Assembly: GCF_932526225.1 (NCBI RefSeq)
Contig: NC_064038.1
Span: forward strand, 1,240,001-1,304,000
From: Nematostella vectensis
Lineage: Eukaryota > Cnidaria > Anthozoa > Actiniaria > Edwardsiidae
DNA length: 64,000 bases
Direction of reading: 5' to 3'
How positions within the stretch are numbered: position 1 is the stretch's first letter; the number at the start of each line of letters is the position of its first letter. Below the pieces are notes generated by a model that was not told the origin of the DNA, searched no databases, and saw only the letters and a list, made by a program, of their open reading frames with translations. Positions 25,311-37,395 of this stretch are shown piece by piece. The position numbers and the translations under genes were made by a program.

Positions 25311-25880
25311 TTTTTTATTCATGTTATTATTCACAATGTATCAAAATGTGTTACAATACCGTAATTAGCATAATTAAGCATGAAGCGAACATCGGCCCTC
25401 ACGCTTCACGGTGTGATGAACTTATTTTTGACTTTTTGTAGTTTTGTTTCTTTTTCACTTACACGGTTCATAATGCAAATCAAATAACGCAATGTTTAGA
25501 TTTTTACAATGTTACATATCGGCCAATAGGCTATAGGCTCGGAAAAAGGATAATTTTAGTTTCTCAGTTAACTTTATGAAGATGTTTCAGCAATTTGAAC
25601 AAAGGTTTCGAGTATGTATTGCCTTCAATCGCCTTTAAAAACGAAACAAAAAAGTATGAGCTTAACACCTCAAGGTGTCAATCATAACAATTCTGATGCA
25701 GCAGATCTTATAGATTATAAATATTTTGTAGAAATAACCACAACTTTATCGTAACTTTTAAAATATAATAAGACACCTTTTAAGCCTGGGCAAATACCTT
25801 AGAGTTATGGCGGATATTTTACTATTCAAATATGATATGGTGGCAGTCTCAAATTCGTGTTCACCCTCTGTCACGTGGTA
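25311..25880. other. Intergenic, nothing recognised
   Basis: AT-rich sequence between the 34-bp array and the stop codon of the TRAF-like gene (25881). It should contain the 3' untranslated region of that minus-strand gene; several AT-rich hexamers are present but none is decisive. Confidence 0.5.
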
Positions 25881-28800
25881 TCACTCGACCACCGCCTTGA
25901 TGAACATCACGCCATCCGCGATGAACCCGCCCGATGTCAGCTCCTCGAGGGATAAAGAGCGAGTGAGACCATAGCCAACGTTATTACCCATAATGGGTCC
26001 GTGGAAACATCTTTTGCGATCTGACAGCACTTTATCAGGGTTTATCAAAAGAGTCTCATGTTTCCGCTGATCGCTTTGATCGATGACGTAAAGTGTGATC
26101 TTGCGTCTGAAAGGCCACTCCAGTAAAGCATCGTACTCGCCCACCATGATGCATGCGTATAGCGACAGATGCGTTCCCCCGGTGAAAGGATTCCTGTCAA
26201 GATATGCCTTAAGCTGCACCTTGTACCCGTATTTCGAGGTGTAGAATGAAGGGCTATATATTTCTTCGTACAGATCTTTGTAGTCGCAAATCCTCCAAAC
26301 GAACGTTCCAACAAGTTTTGCCATTTGCCCCTTCAACTCACGTATTGTCTGGTTAGCAGTATTGAGTTCTTTGTGGAGAGTTTCTATTTCTTTATTGTTG
26401 TCACGGATCTCCTTATTGTTCTTACGAATCTCCTTGTTGTTGTCACGGATCGTGCCGCAAGCCATATCGAGGTGGGCCTGGAGGGCGTTCTCACAATGAG
26501 CCACGTGTGCATGCTGACGACCCTGGAAATATTTTATCAGACAAATCAGAATGGTGAGGGTGTACTTATTCAATCCCCCAACTATTCGTGCATCCTGTTA
26601 ACATACTATTTCTTTTTTAGTAAACCTTCGATAACTTAAATCCCAGCCGATAACTCAATAAAATATTTTTTTATAATAAACCTTCGATAACTTAAATCCC
26701 AGCCGATAACTCAATAAAATATTTTTATAATAAACCTTCGATAACTTAAATCCCAGCCGATAACTCAATAAAATATTTTTATAATAAACCTTCGATAACT
26801 TAAATCCCAGCCGATAACTCAATAAAATATTTTTAAACCTAAGAATACTCAAGCTCCCAACAACTCGTGCATCGTTAATTAAATATTTCTTTAATAATAA
26901 AACCTCGATATAACAGACCCGAAACAACTCATGGATCCTGTTGACTAGAATTTCTTTTATAATAACTTTTGATAACTCAAACACCGATATGTCGTGAATC
27001 CGTTTACAGGCTTAGTTAAAACTAAATATTTCTTTTATAATAAAACCCCGAGAACTCAAGCCCAAACTACTCGTTCATCTGTTAAATATAAAATAATAAA
27101 CCCTCGAAAACATTTCGTGCATTCTCTTAACTATATATTACTTCTATAATAATTAGGCCGGTTTTTTTCTAGTTCACTCATTCTTAGTTAACGGGTACCA
27201 TTGATGTCACACGCATATAAAGCTCTACATTTTGTATTTAGGCGCAATTTCTTGAGAGATGTGTGATTTTGCGAAGAGTTTGAGTCTATGGGAGATTTTG
27301 TTTGAAGTTTTCTGTGTAAAAAGTTCGACATATTACAAAATATTGACCTCTGAACATGTAACGCTATACGAAAACCATATGTCACAAGAATAAAAAACAA
27401 AGTTTAAACCGAAAACTTGAGATGTTATGCCTGTAGTTGCTGCCTAAATTGTGTCACAATTTGGAGATACATGTTTCAGGACTCACCTAAATTAAAGTTA
27501 CGGTTGTCGTTGTTGGTTTGCTCAACACACTGGACCGTGATCCAAGTGTCACGTGGATTTGAGTCATTTACGTTACCAGGCACAAAAAATCGAAATATAA
27601 TTTCTTGTATATCCGTACAGAAGCCCTGAAACATATTTATAACAACTTTAAGGCTCAAAGACCCGAACCAATATTAAGAACTGTTCATAAAAATCAAAGT
27701 GTTCAAGAAATCATCACTTTATGCCAGGTAATTGGCAATAATCTTACTGCACTGTCACTTACGTTACTCAATCTAGGTCACAACTGCCAAGCTTTAAGAC
27801 CTTAGGAGGTCTTGTTAGCAGTGTCACATTGCAGAGCGACCTTAGTAATATCTTAAAGAAAAATAATAATCTAATTTGGTTGAAACGTGAAGAGACAGTA
27901 GCTTGACAAATGCTAGTGTCACATTACGTTACCGTAACGTAAATGACAATAGAATTTACGTACTATCGTCTAATGGGGCGCACGTGCACACACACTAGCG
28001 AGATAAGGATAATTTGTATAGGATTAAATTGCCAAGATATCTAACGTTTTAGTTAAAGCCCAACAAGCTGTAATACAAGTCTTTCCTTCGATGACCTTCG
28101 CGGTAGAAGTATCAACTCTATCTTCACTTTTAAACTCAATTTGGTTTTCACTTCTCGAAAAGCAGAATTAAGGTAAGATACCACGCCTATGGTATTGTGT
28201 GAAGCTAAATGACTGATAAAGGCACTAATGCATACGCATTAGCTAATATCTAGAATAGTGAGGCTCAGCACATGCTTTTGCCAGTGGTAACGTAAATGAC
28301 ATTGAAAGTAACGTAATTGACAAAGTATTATGGATGAGGCACGCTAGTTAACAATTGGTGGGCTACTTAAAAAAGGATCAAATGACCACTATTTAGAATT
28401 AAAAAAGCTTTCAGAATGAGTTTTCTGTAATTTTGTGGTCATTTTATGGTCATTGTTTTATTCGAAGCATTCAAAATGGGAAAATCAAGAGCAGAGATTC
28501 AACGCGCCTACAGAGAACGAAAAAAAGGGAAAGATTCAAATTGGCAACAAAATGAGTCAATCCGAGTGCAAAAATACTACACACCAGCATCCAAACACCG
28601 GAGTTTGAAAAGCAACCTCCAAGCTGGGCATGTTGTAATTCAAATGGACTTTGCCGAGAATTACAACTGCCAGTCTTGCGAGGAAGTGCAAAGTGCTCAC
28701 TGGAATGGCCCCACTATGGTCTCCCTACATCCAGTAGTGGTATATTACAAGGCAGAAGGCAAAGACGACCTCGAGCACAAGAGCTTTGCCTTTGTTTCGG

Positions 28801-31800
28801 AAGAGGTCTCGCATAATGCAGCTGCCGTGTATGCCATCTTGGGGAGACTGAATCAAGAGCTGAAGGATCTTGTCCCTGAACTGGCCTTTGTACACTATTG
28901 GACAGATAGTCCCACATCACAATACAGAAACAAGACAATCTTCGCCATAGTCGCGAACCACAAGGAAGAGTTCGGAGTCCCAGCAAGATGGAACTATTTT
29001 GAAGCGGGGCACGGAAAAGGTCCCTGTGATGGTGTCGGGGGAGCTGCCAAGCGGATGGCTGACGAGGCGGTGCGGTCAGGCAAAGTCGTTATTGACGATG
29101 CACACAGCTTCTTTGTTTGGGCCACCGAATATCAAAGTAGTGTGACCTACATTTACTACTCAACAGATGACTTCAAAATGGCATCAGCAAGGCTGGACAA
29201 GTACAATGGCACACAGACTGTCCCTGGCACAATGTCAATGCATGCCATATGCGCAGTGGACAGACACACCGTTCTCACTCGTGTCACCTCGTGTTACTGT
29301 CCCGACTGCCTTTCCAGCCCAAAGGATACCCATTGTGCATGGAAAGCCGCCATGCTCACTCCACCCAGTGCGTTGAGTCTACGCAATGAGCTCGCTCTAA
29401 AGGTTGACGACTTTGTCGCTGCCGCTTACGAAGGGGACTGGTATGTTGGCAAAGTACAGCAGATCGACCAGGAGGACGGCGAAGCTCTCGTGACTTTTAT
29501 GTCACGTAGTGGCACTACCCTTCAATCTTTCAGCTTCACATGGCCTGCCCGCGAAGATGTTATTTGGATCAAGAGGGACATGATCTTATGTGTCATCGAG
29601 CCGCCCACCCGAAGTAGTAAAACGGAAACTGGAGCTCGTTGAGGCACGCTTCCGCCTACCTTAGTGTCATTTACGTTACCGTTTTTTATAGAGGTTTTAG
29701 AAAAACGATGGTTCAAATCGAAGCACCAAATATCAAATTAAAATCACCTGTAAGTAGAACCAAGTATTTTCATATATATATATATTTACAGTTAAGCGCT
29801 TGAAAGCATTTAAACGATTCTTTTTGTTTGGATGTGAAAACTGTCATTTACGTTACTAGTAGCAAAAGTTTAAGAAATTATGAATATGACCAAGTTATTG
29901 TTCAGAACCTTTAATGATAACTAAAAGGCGAAACTTTGACCAAAATTTTACAAGTTAAGAGTTGCATCGTGTATCCTACTGAGAAGGTCATATACGTTAC
30001 TTTACATGTCATTTACGTTACCATTTCCAATCAGCATATATTGTTTAATTGCTTTATCAAATCAGAATCAACTTTATTGCGTTTAATATTTTGATATTGA
30101 TGGTAGTAATTGAATGTAGTTGTATATTTCAAGACGTTCTAATTTTGTATTGAGAAAAACTTAAAGGAAGAACAATTTAATAATTTTGAAAACATAGATT
30201 CAACTCTTAAATCAAACAAAATTTGTGACAATATAAAGACGAGTCTACGGTGTTCTATGATGTTTATATTCAACAAAATTCATCTACTGCCACAAAAATA
30301 ATAAAAAAAGGCGTATTTTACTGGTTAAACGGTCTTGTATTTGTGTGTTTTTGAGAAATGGACATGGAAAAGTCTCCTTTTCAGCTTGATTACCGAGGCA
30401 TATATAAATTTGTGTAGCTTTTTTGCCTTTAAAGATATTGATGGGTCGTTTTGGGAGCTTGAATGACAAATAATTCTCCAAAATGTTGATTGCTTATCAA
30501 ACTAGTGTAACAAGTTTTATTTTCCAACTTTTTTTTGGGCCATTGGTACCCGTTTACTAAGAATGAGTGAGTTAGTTCGGGTTAGGATAGGGGCTATACG
30601 GTTAGATCAAATGTGATTGTTTAAAGACTAAGATTGTGTGATTATAAGTCAAAAGTATTGATTATTAAGAAAATCATTTCGATTGACTAAAACCGTATAA
30701 GTTTGCTATGGGCGCAAAGTCGATAATATACATTCCATCCGGAAAATAGTTGTTTATATAAAAGAAAGGTACATCATTATTCTTGCTGTGCCCATCTCTA
30801 CATCCCAACCCCTCATAAGGGGGCCTAACTCAAACGTGCAGCCGATATCGCTGAATTTGCACGGAAGAATGGCAAGTGGACAATCACCCCGGTGCTTCAC
30901 CGTCTGCAAAATGTTAAAGCAGTAGTTACTGCTGTCCTGCTCGCCTGCCGCATTCTAAATTTTGAACGTCATTCAAATTTTTAAAGGCATTGCCTTTTTG
31001 GCTTTTAGGCAAGTCCGTGCCAGGCTGGGAAATGGGTGGATAACTAGTGTTACGAAGCTAGTTTTAGTTATTTGTAGCCCCTGGCGGAAATATAGAGTTA
31101 GCCTTGTAGTCTCGTCTGCAAAGATGTTTTTTGTAGGAAACTCCCTTACCCCAGCTCTATCATATTGATCAATATTTGTGAAAGGCTCAGCTCAGAGGAA
31201 TTCCCACGGTACTCTTAAACGTTTCTTAGATTTTTAGCAGGTTATCAAATTGTACGATTGGCAGGATACTGGGCCAGTTACTGCATCGTAAATGTAAAAT
31301 TATTGCGTTCTCTTTCGCCTTTTGACTCGATTTTTTTCACTGTATTCCTATTGTACATTACCCTTCACTTGGCAGCCCAAGGGGGTAAGGGGTGTTGAAC
31401 CCCCACTCCACCCCCGTAGATCCGCTACTGTACTGTACCTCCTCCTCTCTCTTGGGGTAAGGCACATCGCAGAATTCGCACGTGACTATTTTCCATTCAC
31501 AGGTCTCTTCGTGCTTCTCCATCCAGTTTCTGGCGAGTCTCGTGTCGCATCCGTCAAACACACACTTGATCACCTCATGGTCGCATTTCGTCAGGTGCTT
31601 CTACATCATAAACACAATACAAGTTTATGAAAAAAGTTTTTTATTAGGAATCGGCAAAAGTTCTTGTAGCTGAATGTTAATTTTCTAACATATTTAGCGA
31701 CTACCTATACGCCTTAGGGAGGGTGATTCGCCTTTGACACGACCATGATGCCAGTATGCTGTACAAGATAGGGAGGGTGATTTGCCTCCGACACGACCAT

Positions 31801-34235
31801 GATGCTAACCTTTTTATCTCTCAGTTCGCCCTTCCACGAACACGGGCCATTCATGTATTTCACACACAGTGAGAGCACCAATCTTTCAGTCTTTTTATCA
31901 GCTATAAATTGCTAGAATATTTAAAGATAATGGTCAATAAATAATCTGGGAGATAATCAATTGTTAGGCAACAGGAGTAAAACATAGATCACACATGTAT
32001 GAATAAGAAAAAAAAAAGATAATTATAATAATAAAAATAATAATGCTAATAATGATAATGATGATGATGATGATACACAAACCATGAGTCCACTAACGTT
32101 TGTTTCCAACTGTTTATAGTCCAACGGGCACGTGACCACGTCTTTGCTGAAATAATCAAAATGGGTCAGATTACCGGCCAAATATAGTCATTGCAAGGTG
32201 GACAAAAAGCCCTGTGCAAAATGCGCCAGCACCTGCCGGCATTGCTAGCCCAAGCCGGTGTGCAGTGCAAACTGCCTCATCACATGGCCAGCCCAGCATG
32301 TTGGTAATAAGTTCACACTTGACTTGCGTTTGATGCGTGACGGGACCAAAGGCAACCCAAAACTCAATAATTTTATTTGTGTTTTCAAAAGGCAACACAA
32401 GATTCCGCTGGATTGAATTCGGGTCTGTTTGTCCCCTGATGTTGTAGTGGTCGTCATTTTTACGACTATGAGTGATAAGAGGACGATAAAAACAATGAAT
32501 TAAATCTGATAATTAGAAAGAAGCACCACAGGTAGCCCAGGCAATGGTTTTGAAACTTGTTCACACACAGGTAGCCCAGGCAATGGTTTTGAAACTTGTT
32601 CGTAGCTGTTCTTCTTAGAGGTAAAACGAGTCGATTGAAGTAGCTAGGAAAGTAAGGTGAGTGAAGCTGTTTATTTCGCGAAGAAAGCCACCCCAAAATC
32701 GTTATTAGACATACATTTGACAACAAAATGTTCTAAGTTTTTAGACAATATCATGGGCAACATTTCACAAAAACGCTCTACTTCAATCGACTCGTTTTAC
32801 CTCTAAAAAGGACCGCAAATTCCAAGCTACGAACAAGCTTCAAAACTATTGCCTGGGCTACCTGTGGTAGCACGTGGGATTGTGTTCTGCATGATACATT
32901 TCAGTCATATATTGTTTTCACGACCAAAAATTGGCGATGTTTTCCTTGATAATAGATGCGCTAACGTTTATTCTTTTTGAAATGACAGCATTATTCGTAC
33001 GCGAGCTACTTTTTTTCTATGAAAACGATGCGAATGAGCCAAGCATTTCTGGGTTTGTGTAAAAACTGCGCCAGCAAAGCTGTGATATGCTCGAATGACC
33101 ACGAGACAAAGGAGATGCTGGCAAAGTGTTGGCCTATTAAGTTTGAATCCAATCAAAATTTTGCCAGCACCTCCCAACACGATGTTCAAACTGCGCCAAC
33201 ATTGCTGGGCCAACGTCAAGCCAGCATCTCACCAGAAATGCTGGGGCGGTTTGCACGGGGATTAACAAATAAAGTGGTTGAATAATTCGCTTAAATGACT
33301 TTTGTTCTCTCGCCGTTCTGGTGAAAACTATGCAAATATCAATAACTCACCAGATTTTTCAGAATACTAAGCTTAACAACCCTTAAGAGTTGAATAAAGA
33401 GTTTGACCGACGGCAGTAATCAACTTCCCAAGTGCATAGTGGTTCTTATCTTACTAAACAATAATTTAACATTTACATTGATACCATAGCACAGTTTGAT
33501 TAATATTCTTGACGAAAGTTTTATAACTACAGTTGATGAGTACTTGAGCATCCTAAACTCGCACGCAGTGATAAACCTCACGGCATTTACTTTCTGACAA
33601 TGTAATTCGGAGAATTGAAGAAGTGATAACAGGGTGGGGGGAGAGGAAGGTATTGTTGTCCTCTGTATTGTGTCCCCCCCCCCGCCCTCACTGGGTAATT
33701 TGCTCAACCCTCTCCGTATAAAAGTAAATTTAGAGTATTAAACGGTATTCCCTCTCGAAAAGCTCCTCTTTATGCCTTCTGCCTTTGAAAACAAACTTCT
33801 GACATAGACAAAATAGGTTATACTCTCGTTTTCTCTTATTAAAACTTCTATCGTTAGATTGTCTTTTACCAACAAGTAGTGTGATCTAGTTCACGATTAC
33901 CGTCTACGCCGGGCTTTCTGGGTAATACCTATCTTTCCTACATTTTCATTACAGTTGAACATAGCACAGATCCCCCAATCGATAAAAAGGCAGAAGTTTC
34001 ATTGAGGCCAGTAGATAATCAACGTTTAGAATCGCAAGTTATTTGACAATTAATAGCTCACTTACCCATTGCGCCATTTATTAAAGCAGAAATTGCAGTA
34101 AGAAAGCCCACAATAAGTCAAGAAGGGCTCGTTAACCACCATGAGACATATACCACACATCAATTCCTGGCTTGGAGGAGTTTCGAATTGCTCAGGATTA
34201 AATCCTTCACCTGTATTTGAGCCACAACTCGCCAT
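25881..34235 (-). CDS. TRAF-like protein: RING, TRAF zinc fingers, coiled coil, MATH domain
   Basis: Five exons in phase give 372 aa: 34235-34066, 32146-32083, 31890-31810, 31600-31439 and 26522-25881. Residues about 27-70 form a TRAF-type RING (CGICLMVV, YCGLSYCNFCFNKW, then VTCPLDYKQL across the first intron). The TRAF zinc-finger part follows (NGPCSWKGELRDKK, HLTKCDHEVIKC, FDGCDTRLARNW, CEWKIVTCEFC). A coiled coil with KEI repeats covers about 183-230. A C-terminal TRAF/MATH domain starts at GTFVWRI and ends GVMFIKAVVE. Such proteins are cytosolic adaptors and E3 ligases downstream of TNF-receptor and Toll-type receptors. The RING position normally His in CGH-x-F/Y-C is Leu here (CGLSYC), so zinc binding and ligase activity may be impaired. 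One zinc finger appears shorter than usual, so an extra exon in the 4.9-kb last intron cannot be excluded. Confidence 0.88.
26623..26836. repeat. Four-copy 55-bp repeat
   Basis: Units around ccttcgataacttaaatccc and agccgataactcaataaaat repeat four times, with a decayed region of similar sequence up to about 27130 (aataaa, ctcgataa, ctcaa). It lies about 100 bp upstream (genomic plus side) of the last TRAF exon. Confidence 0.85.
27174..27203 (+). repeat. Left terminal inverted repeat
   Basis: Thirty bases starting tcactcattcttag and containing acgggtacca. They match the reverse complement of 30541-30570 with a few differences. Confidence 0.85.
28446..29642 (+). CDS. Transposase-like protein of the 3.4-kb element
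   Basis: One uninterrupted 398-aa frame. A second Met at 28476 (MGKSRAEIQRAYRERKKG) starts a basic helix and may be the true start. Candidate acidic catalytic residues are in VIQMDFAENY, HYWTDSPTSQYRNK and FEAGHGKGPCDG followed by AKR, a D...D...E-like order expected of an RNase H-fold transposase. A Cys/His cluster follows (CYCPDCLSSPKDTHC). The C-terminal 90 residues (DDFVAAAYEGDWYVGKV ... FTWPAREDVIW) look like a tudor-like or SH3-like module. The basic N-terminal helix abuts the core with little sequence between, so an internal region may have been lost in frame. Absence of stops suggests a young or still constrained copy. Confidence 0.75.
   Translation: MVIVLFEAFKMGKSRAEIQRAYRERKKGKDSNWQQNESIRVQKYYTPASKHRSLKSNLQAGHVVIQMDFAENYNCQSCEEVQSAHWNGPTMVSLHPVVVYYKAEGKDDLEHKSFAFVSEEVSHNAAAVYAILGRLNQELKDLVPELAFVHYWTDSPTSQYRNKTIFAIVANHKEEFGVPARWNYFEAGHGKGPCDGVGGAAKRMADEAVRSGKVVIDDAHSFFVWATEYQSSVTYIYYSTDDFKMASARLDKYNGTQTVPGTMSMHAICAVDRHTVLTRVTSCYCPDCLSSPKDTHCAWKAAMLTPPSALSLRNELALKVDDFVAAAYEGDWYVGKVQQIDQEDGEALVTFMSRSGTTLQSFSFTWPAREDVIWIKRDMILCVIEPPTRSSKTETGAR
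30541..30570 (-). repeat. Right terminal inverted repeat
   Basis: Inverted partner of 27174-27203; contains tggtacccgt and ends gaatgagtga. Confidence 0.85.
31689..31808 (-). repeat. Two-copy repeat abutting a TRAF donor
   Basis: taggga gggtgatt cgcct..gacacgaccatgatgc occurs at about 31714-31753 and 31769-31805. The second copy runs into the donor of the third TRAF exon (31810, aaaaag|gttagc on the minus strand). Confidence 0.7.
32525..32868. mobile_element. MITE-like inverted-repeat element in TRAF intron 1
   Basis: Left end caccacaggtagcccaggca and right end tgcctgggctacctgtggta are inverted repeats that extend inward about 90 bp (aggtaaaacgagtcgattga against its complement at about 32780-32800). 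The left terminal 39 bp are tandemly duplicated. There is no coding capacity. Confidence 0.8.
33060..33260. repeat. Decayed repeat with ccagca/tgctgg motifs
   Basis: Multiple gccagca, ccagcac, tgctgggcca and tgctgg words occur here and again at 32206-32330 in TRAF intron 1. They are probably two copies of one dispersed, partly palindromic element. The open frame across 33019-33285 is not supported as a gene. Confidence 0.45.
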
Positions 34236-34286
34236 TTCCGCCTTGTCGCTGCTAGAAGAACGCTAAAGTCGCTTGGCAAGCAGAAT

Positions 34287-36508
34287 TGTACAGGACCCGA
34301 AATGATCCAAGGACCCGAAACGATCCCAGGACCCAAAATGATCCCCAAAAGTACCCCAACTGATCCTCGGACCCGAAACGATACCGAGGAGTCCCCGAAA
34401 TCAACCACAAGGAATTTCGGTAATGGACAAAGGGAAAGTAGAAGAAATACTTGCAATTCTTGAAGCATAATAAAGGGTTAACAACGACTCGATTTCTAAA
34501 CAACGTGACTTAAAAATATTAAATTCCAACACAATACTTCTATTTATTACATTGCTCGGCGTTAAACCCATAAACAGAGTCCAAAACAAATACACAACTT
34601 TAAATTGCTACTGAAAGGAATACAGCATAAACATAGCACAGCTTTGCTCAGATCAACCAAATTTTTGACCTTCCATCACACTCTTAACATTTTGCGGTCG
34701 TTCCGACTTATGACTTTGACACTATAAATCTCACTTCCAGTAAACATCACTCCTAAAATTTAATATTCATTTGACAACCAAACATGTATTTCACCACGAA
34801 ATCCTTGTTCACACGAGCGAATTTTTACCGACACATTTTAGGCAGCCGGCTTGGCGGGATAACACACATTTGCAAATTTCGCAGTTAACTTCTTCTATAG
34901 AGGATCATGGCATTTTGCAATTATCTTTCTCAGGGAAAAAATATTGCAAAATATCGAAAACACTTATATACCGAGGTTTGGTTTTGCAATTATGTTTTTG
35001 ACATAACTGCGAAATAGAAGGTTTACCTATTTACCGAGGTTGGTTTTTGCAATTATGTTTTTGGCATAAATGCGAAATAGAAGGTTTACCTATATGCCGA
35101 GGTTTGTTTTTGCAATTACGTTTTTGACATAACTGCGAAATTGAGAGTTCGCCCTATAATGCAGAGATAGATTTGTGCAATTTGGTTTTTGACATATAAC
35201 TGCGAAAAAGAAGTTTAAACTTAATCCGAGGTTGGTTTTTGCAATTATGTTTTTGACATAACTGCGAAATAGAAGGTTAACCTATATGCCGAGGTTGGTT
35301 TTTGCAATTATGTTTTTGACATAACTGCGAAATTGAGAGTTCGCCCTATAATGCGGAGATAGATTTTTGCAATTATGTTTTTGACATAACTGCGAAATGG
35401 AAGTTTAAACTTAAGCCGAGGTTGGTTTTCGCAATTATGTTTTTGACAAAATTGCTGAATTGAATGTTTACTATATACCGAGGTTGGTTTTTGCAATTAT
35501 GTTTTTGACATAACTGCGAAATAGAAGGTTAACCTATATGCCGAGGTTGGTTTTTGCAATTATGTTTTTGACGTAACTTCGAAATTGAGAGTTCGCCCTA
35601 TATGCAGAGATAGATTTGTGCAATTATGTTTTTGACATATCTGCGAAATGGAAGTTTAAACTTAAGCCGAGGTTGGTTTTTGCAATTATGTTTTTGACAA
35701 AATTGCGGAATTGAAGGTTTACCTTATACCGAGGTTGGGTTTTGCAATTATGTTTTTGACATAACTGCAAAATGGAAGGTTTACCTAATTATATGCCGAG
35801 GTTGGGTTTTGCAATTATGTTTTTGACGTAACTGCGAACTAGAGAGTTCGCCCTGCAGAGATAGATTTTTGCAATTATGTTTTTGACATATCTGCAAAAT
35901 AGAAGGTTCACCTATATACCGAGGTTGGTTTTTGCAATTATGTTTTTGACATAATTGCGAAATTGAAGGTTTACCTATATACCGAGGTTGGTTTTGCAAT
36001 AATGTTTTTGACTTATGGAGAGTTTACCGATTTTCGGAGGTTGGATATAATTTGCGCAAGATCAGATAGATGTGGTTCTTTCTGTAAACTGTCAAGCCAT
36101 TTGGTTGACATTTCTATTTAGCATCGCTTGAACAATGCCCGTTTTAATTGACTGATGGATGCTGTATTGTTACCGACAATAAAACCGGAAGTATTTTAAT
36201 ACTAGTATTTTAATACTTCCGGTTAAAACCGATCAGTTGACTTGTGGTTTAGTGTGCGTTTCGGGAGATTAGAGGGCCACCCTTGACGTGATTCCTTTTA
36301 AATTATTCATTCATTCATTCATTCATTCTAAATGTTTTATATGTTTTCAAAACTGAAAGCCAATCCTTACACATTCCCTTAGTTGTCCATTACTGTAATT
36401 CCTTGGGGTTCATTTCGGAGACTCTTGGGGATCGTCTCGGGTCCCGGGATAAGTTGGGGTACTTTTGGGGATCGTTTCGGGTCCTGGGATCATTTCGGGT
36501 CCTGTACA
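34287..36508. mobile_element. 2.2-kb non-autonomous element with about 150-bp terminal inverted repeats
   Basis: The left end at 34287 (tgtacaggacccgaaatgat) and the right end at 36508 (its inverted copy, atcatttcgggtcctgtaca) match inward for about 150 bp, including accccaa, ggaatt and gtaatggacaa words. The interior carries no transposase; about half is a 65-70 bp minisatellite. The left end lies 52 bp upstream of the TRAF-like start codon (34235). Confidence 0.85.
34970..36010. repeat. 65-70 bp minisatellite inside the 2.2-kb element
   Basis: About fifteen units with the core ttgcaattatgtttttgaca then taactgcgaaat and accgaggttgg. Two unit types alternate (gaaggtttacctatat and gagagttcgccctata), giving a larger repeat of about 290-350 bp. 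Confidence 0.9.
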
Positions 36509-36529
36509 GATTTCTTTCGTTTTGTATTT

Positions 36530-37010
36530 CTTAGGAATGTCACGCAAGTGACCCGGTCACGCTACCGTACGGTCCAACTACACTGTAGGGCTAAAACCCC
36601 GTTTATGATTTGCTCGTAGAATTAAGCCGTTGTTTGAATTGCCTGCCAAGGTCGAAGAGTCTCGTTTATGAATTGCTCGTAGAATTAATTAAGCCGAAGA
36701 GTCTGTGCTTTACCCGTTATAAAAATACACGATCAAAAGAGGAGTATGTAGCTTGATGTGTCACGCGACACGACACAATTCTCTGACAATTCAATCCTCG
36801 TCCCCAGGCGTCTTCTGACAGCCCTATGTTGTCAACCATTAACCGATAAGCCGCTCAGCCAATAGAAGCTAGGCTAACGAATTTTTAGTTGTTTCGAAGC
36901 ACGCCTTTGTCTTGGCAAGCTAAAAGGTGCTGTCCATCATGTTAGGTATAAAAAAATGAAAAGGAAAATCCACAACGCTTGTCGAAGCTTGATGTTTCAC
37001 TTTATATCTA
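36530..37010. other. Intergenic, nothing recognised
   Basis: Unique-looking sequence between the 2.2-kb element and the SINE. A short local duplication is visible at 36600-36690 (gatttgctcgtagaattaagccg and gaattgctcgtagaattaattaagccg). No coding evidence. Confidence 0.5.
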
Positions 37011-37014
37011 TAAA

Positions 37015-37395
37015 GACGGGTGGCCTAGTGTGTTAGCGCGTCGGCCTCTCGCCGCTGTGGGCCAGGTTCGAATCCTGGCTTTGACTGGGGATTTTTCCGG
37101 GTTCATGCCTTGATTCAAATTTGTGTCACAAGTGAGTTGAAATTATTCTCCCGTGTTTCCAGTCTTTTCGGATAAGGACACTAAACCGGAGGTCCCGTCT
37201 CTTCAAGCTGCATTACACTAACCTGAACCGAAGTGACGCAAAAGAACCACCGAGGACGCAATAAACCCTCTGGCAGTGACCACCCTCAGTGACAGGGCTT
37301 ACTAACAATACACACACGGGGCACTTGATTGTGGAGCCCTAGCTCTGTTGTGCCTTCTGCACTAGTATAGCTGGTGGAAGTTAGTAGATAAACAA
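37015..37395 (+). mobile_element. tRNA-derived SINE
   Basis: A tRNA-like head with an A-box-like tggcctagtgtgttagcgcg and a canonical B box ggttcgaatcc (about 37067), followed by about 300 bp of unrelated body. It is called a SINE rather than a tRNA gene because the 3' half does not fold back into an acceptor stem and the sequence continues into a body. Confidence 0.7.

Larger units (their letters stand above)
27174..30570 (+). mobile_element. 3.4-kb DNA transposon with matching terminal inverted repeats
   Basis: Left end tcactcattcttagttaacg then ggtaccattg (27174-27203), right end the inverted counterpart (cattggtacccgtttactaa then gaatgagtga, 30541-30570). The repeats match at about 27 of 30 positions. 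Between them is one 398-codon intact frame with transposase-like features, plus many copies of GTCATTTACGTTACC in both orientations on both sides of the frame. The element sits in the last intron of the TRAF-like gene, which runs on the opposite strand. A clear target-site duplication was not found, so the exact outer boundary is uncertain by a few bases. Superfamily not assigned. Confidence 0.82.

Noticed and set aside
33019-33285. 88-codon frame in TRAF intron 1
   Set aside because: It overlaps a repeat with ccagca/tgctgg words shared with 32206-32330; no splice structure or domain.
37015-37090. tRNA gene
   Set aside because: A- and B-box-like sequences are present, but no complete cloverleaf closes and a SINE body follows.
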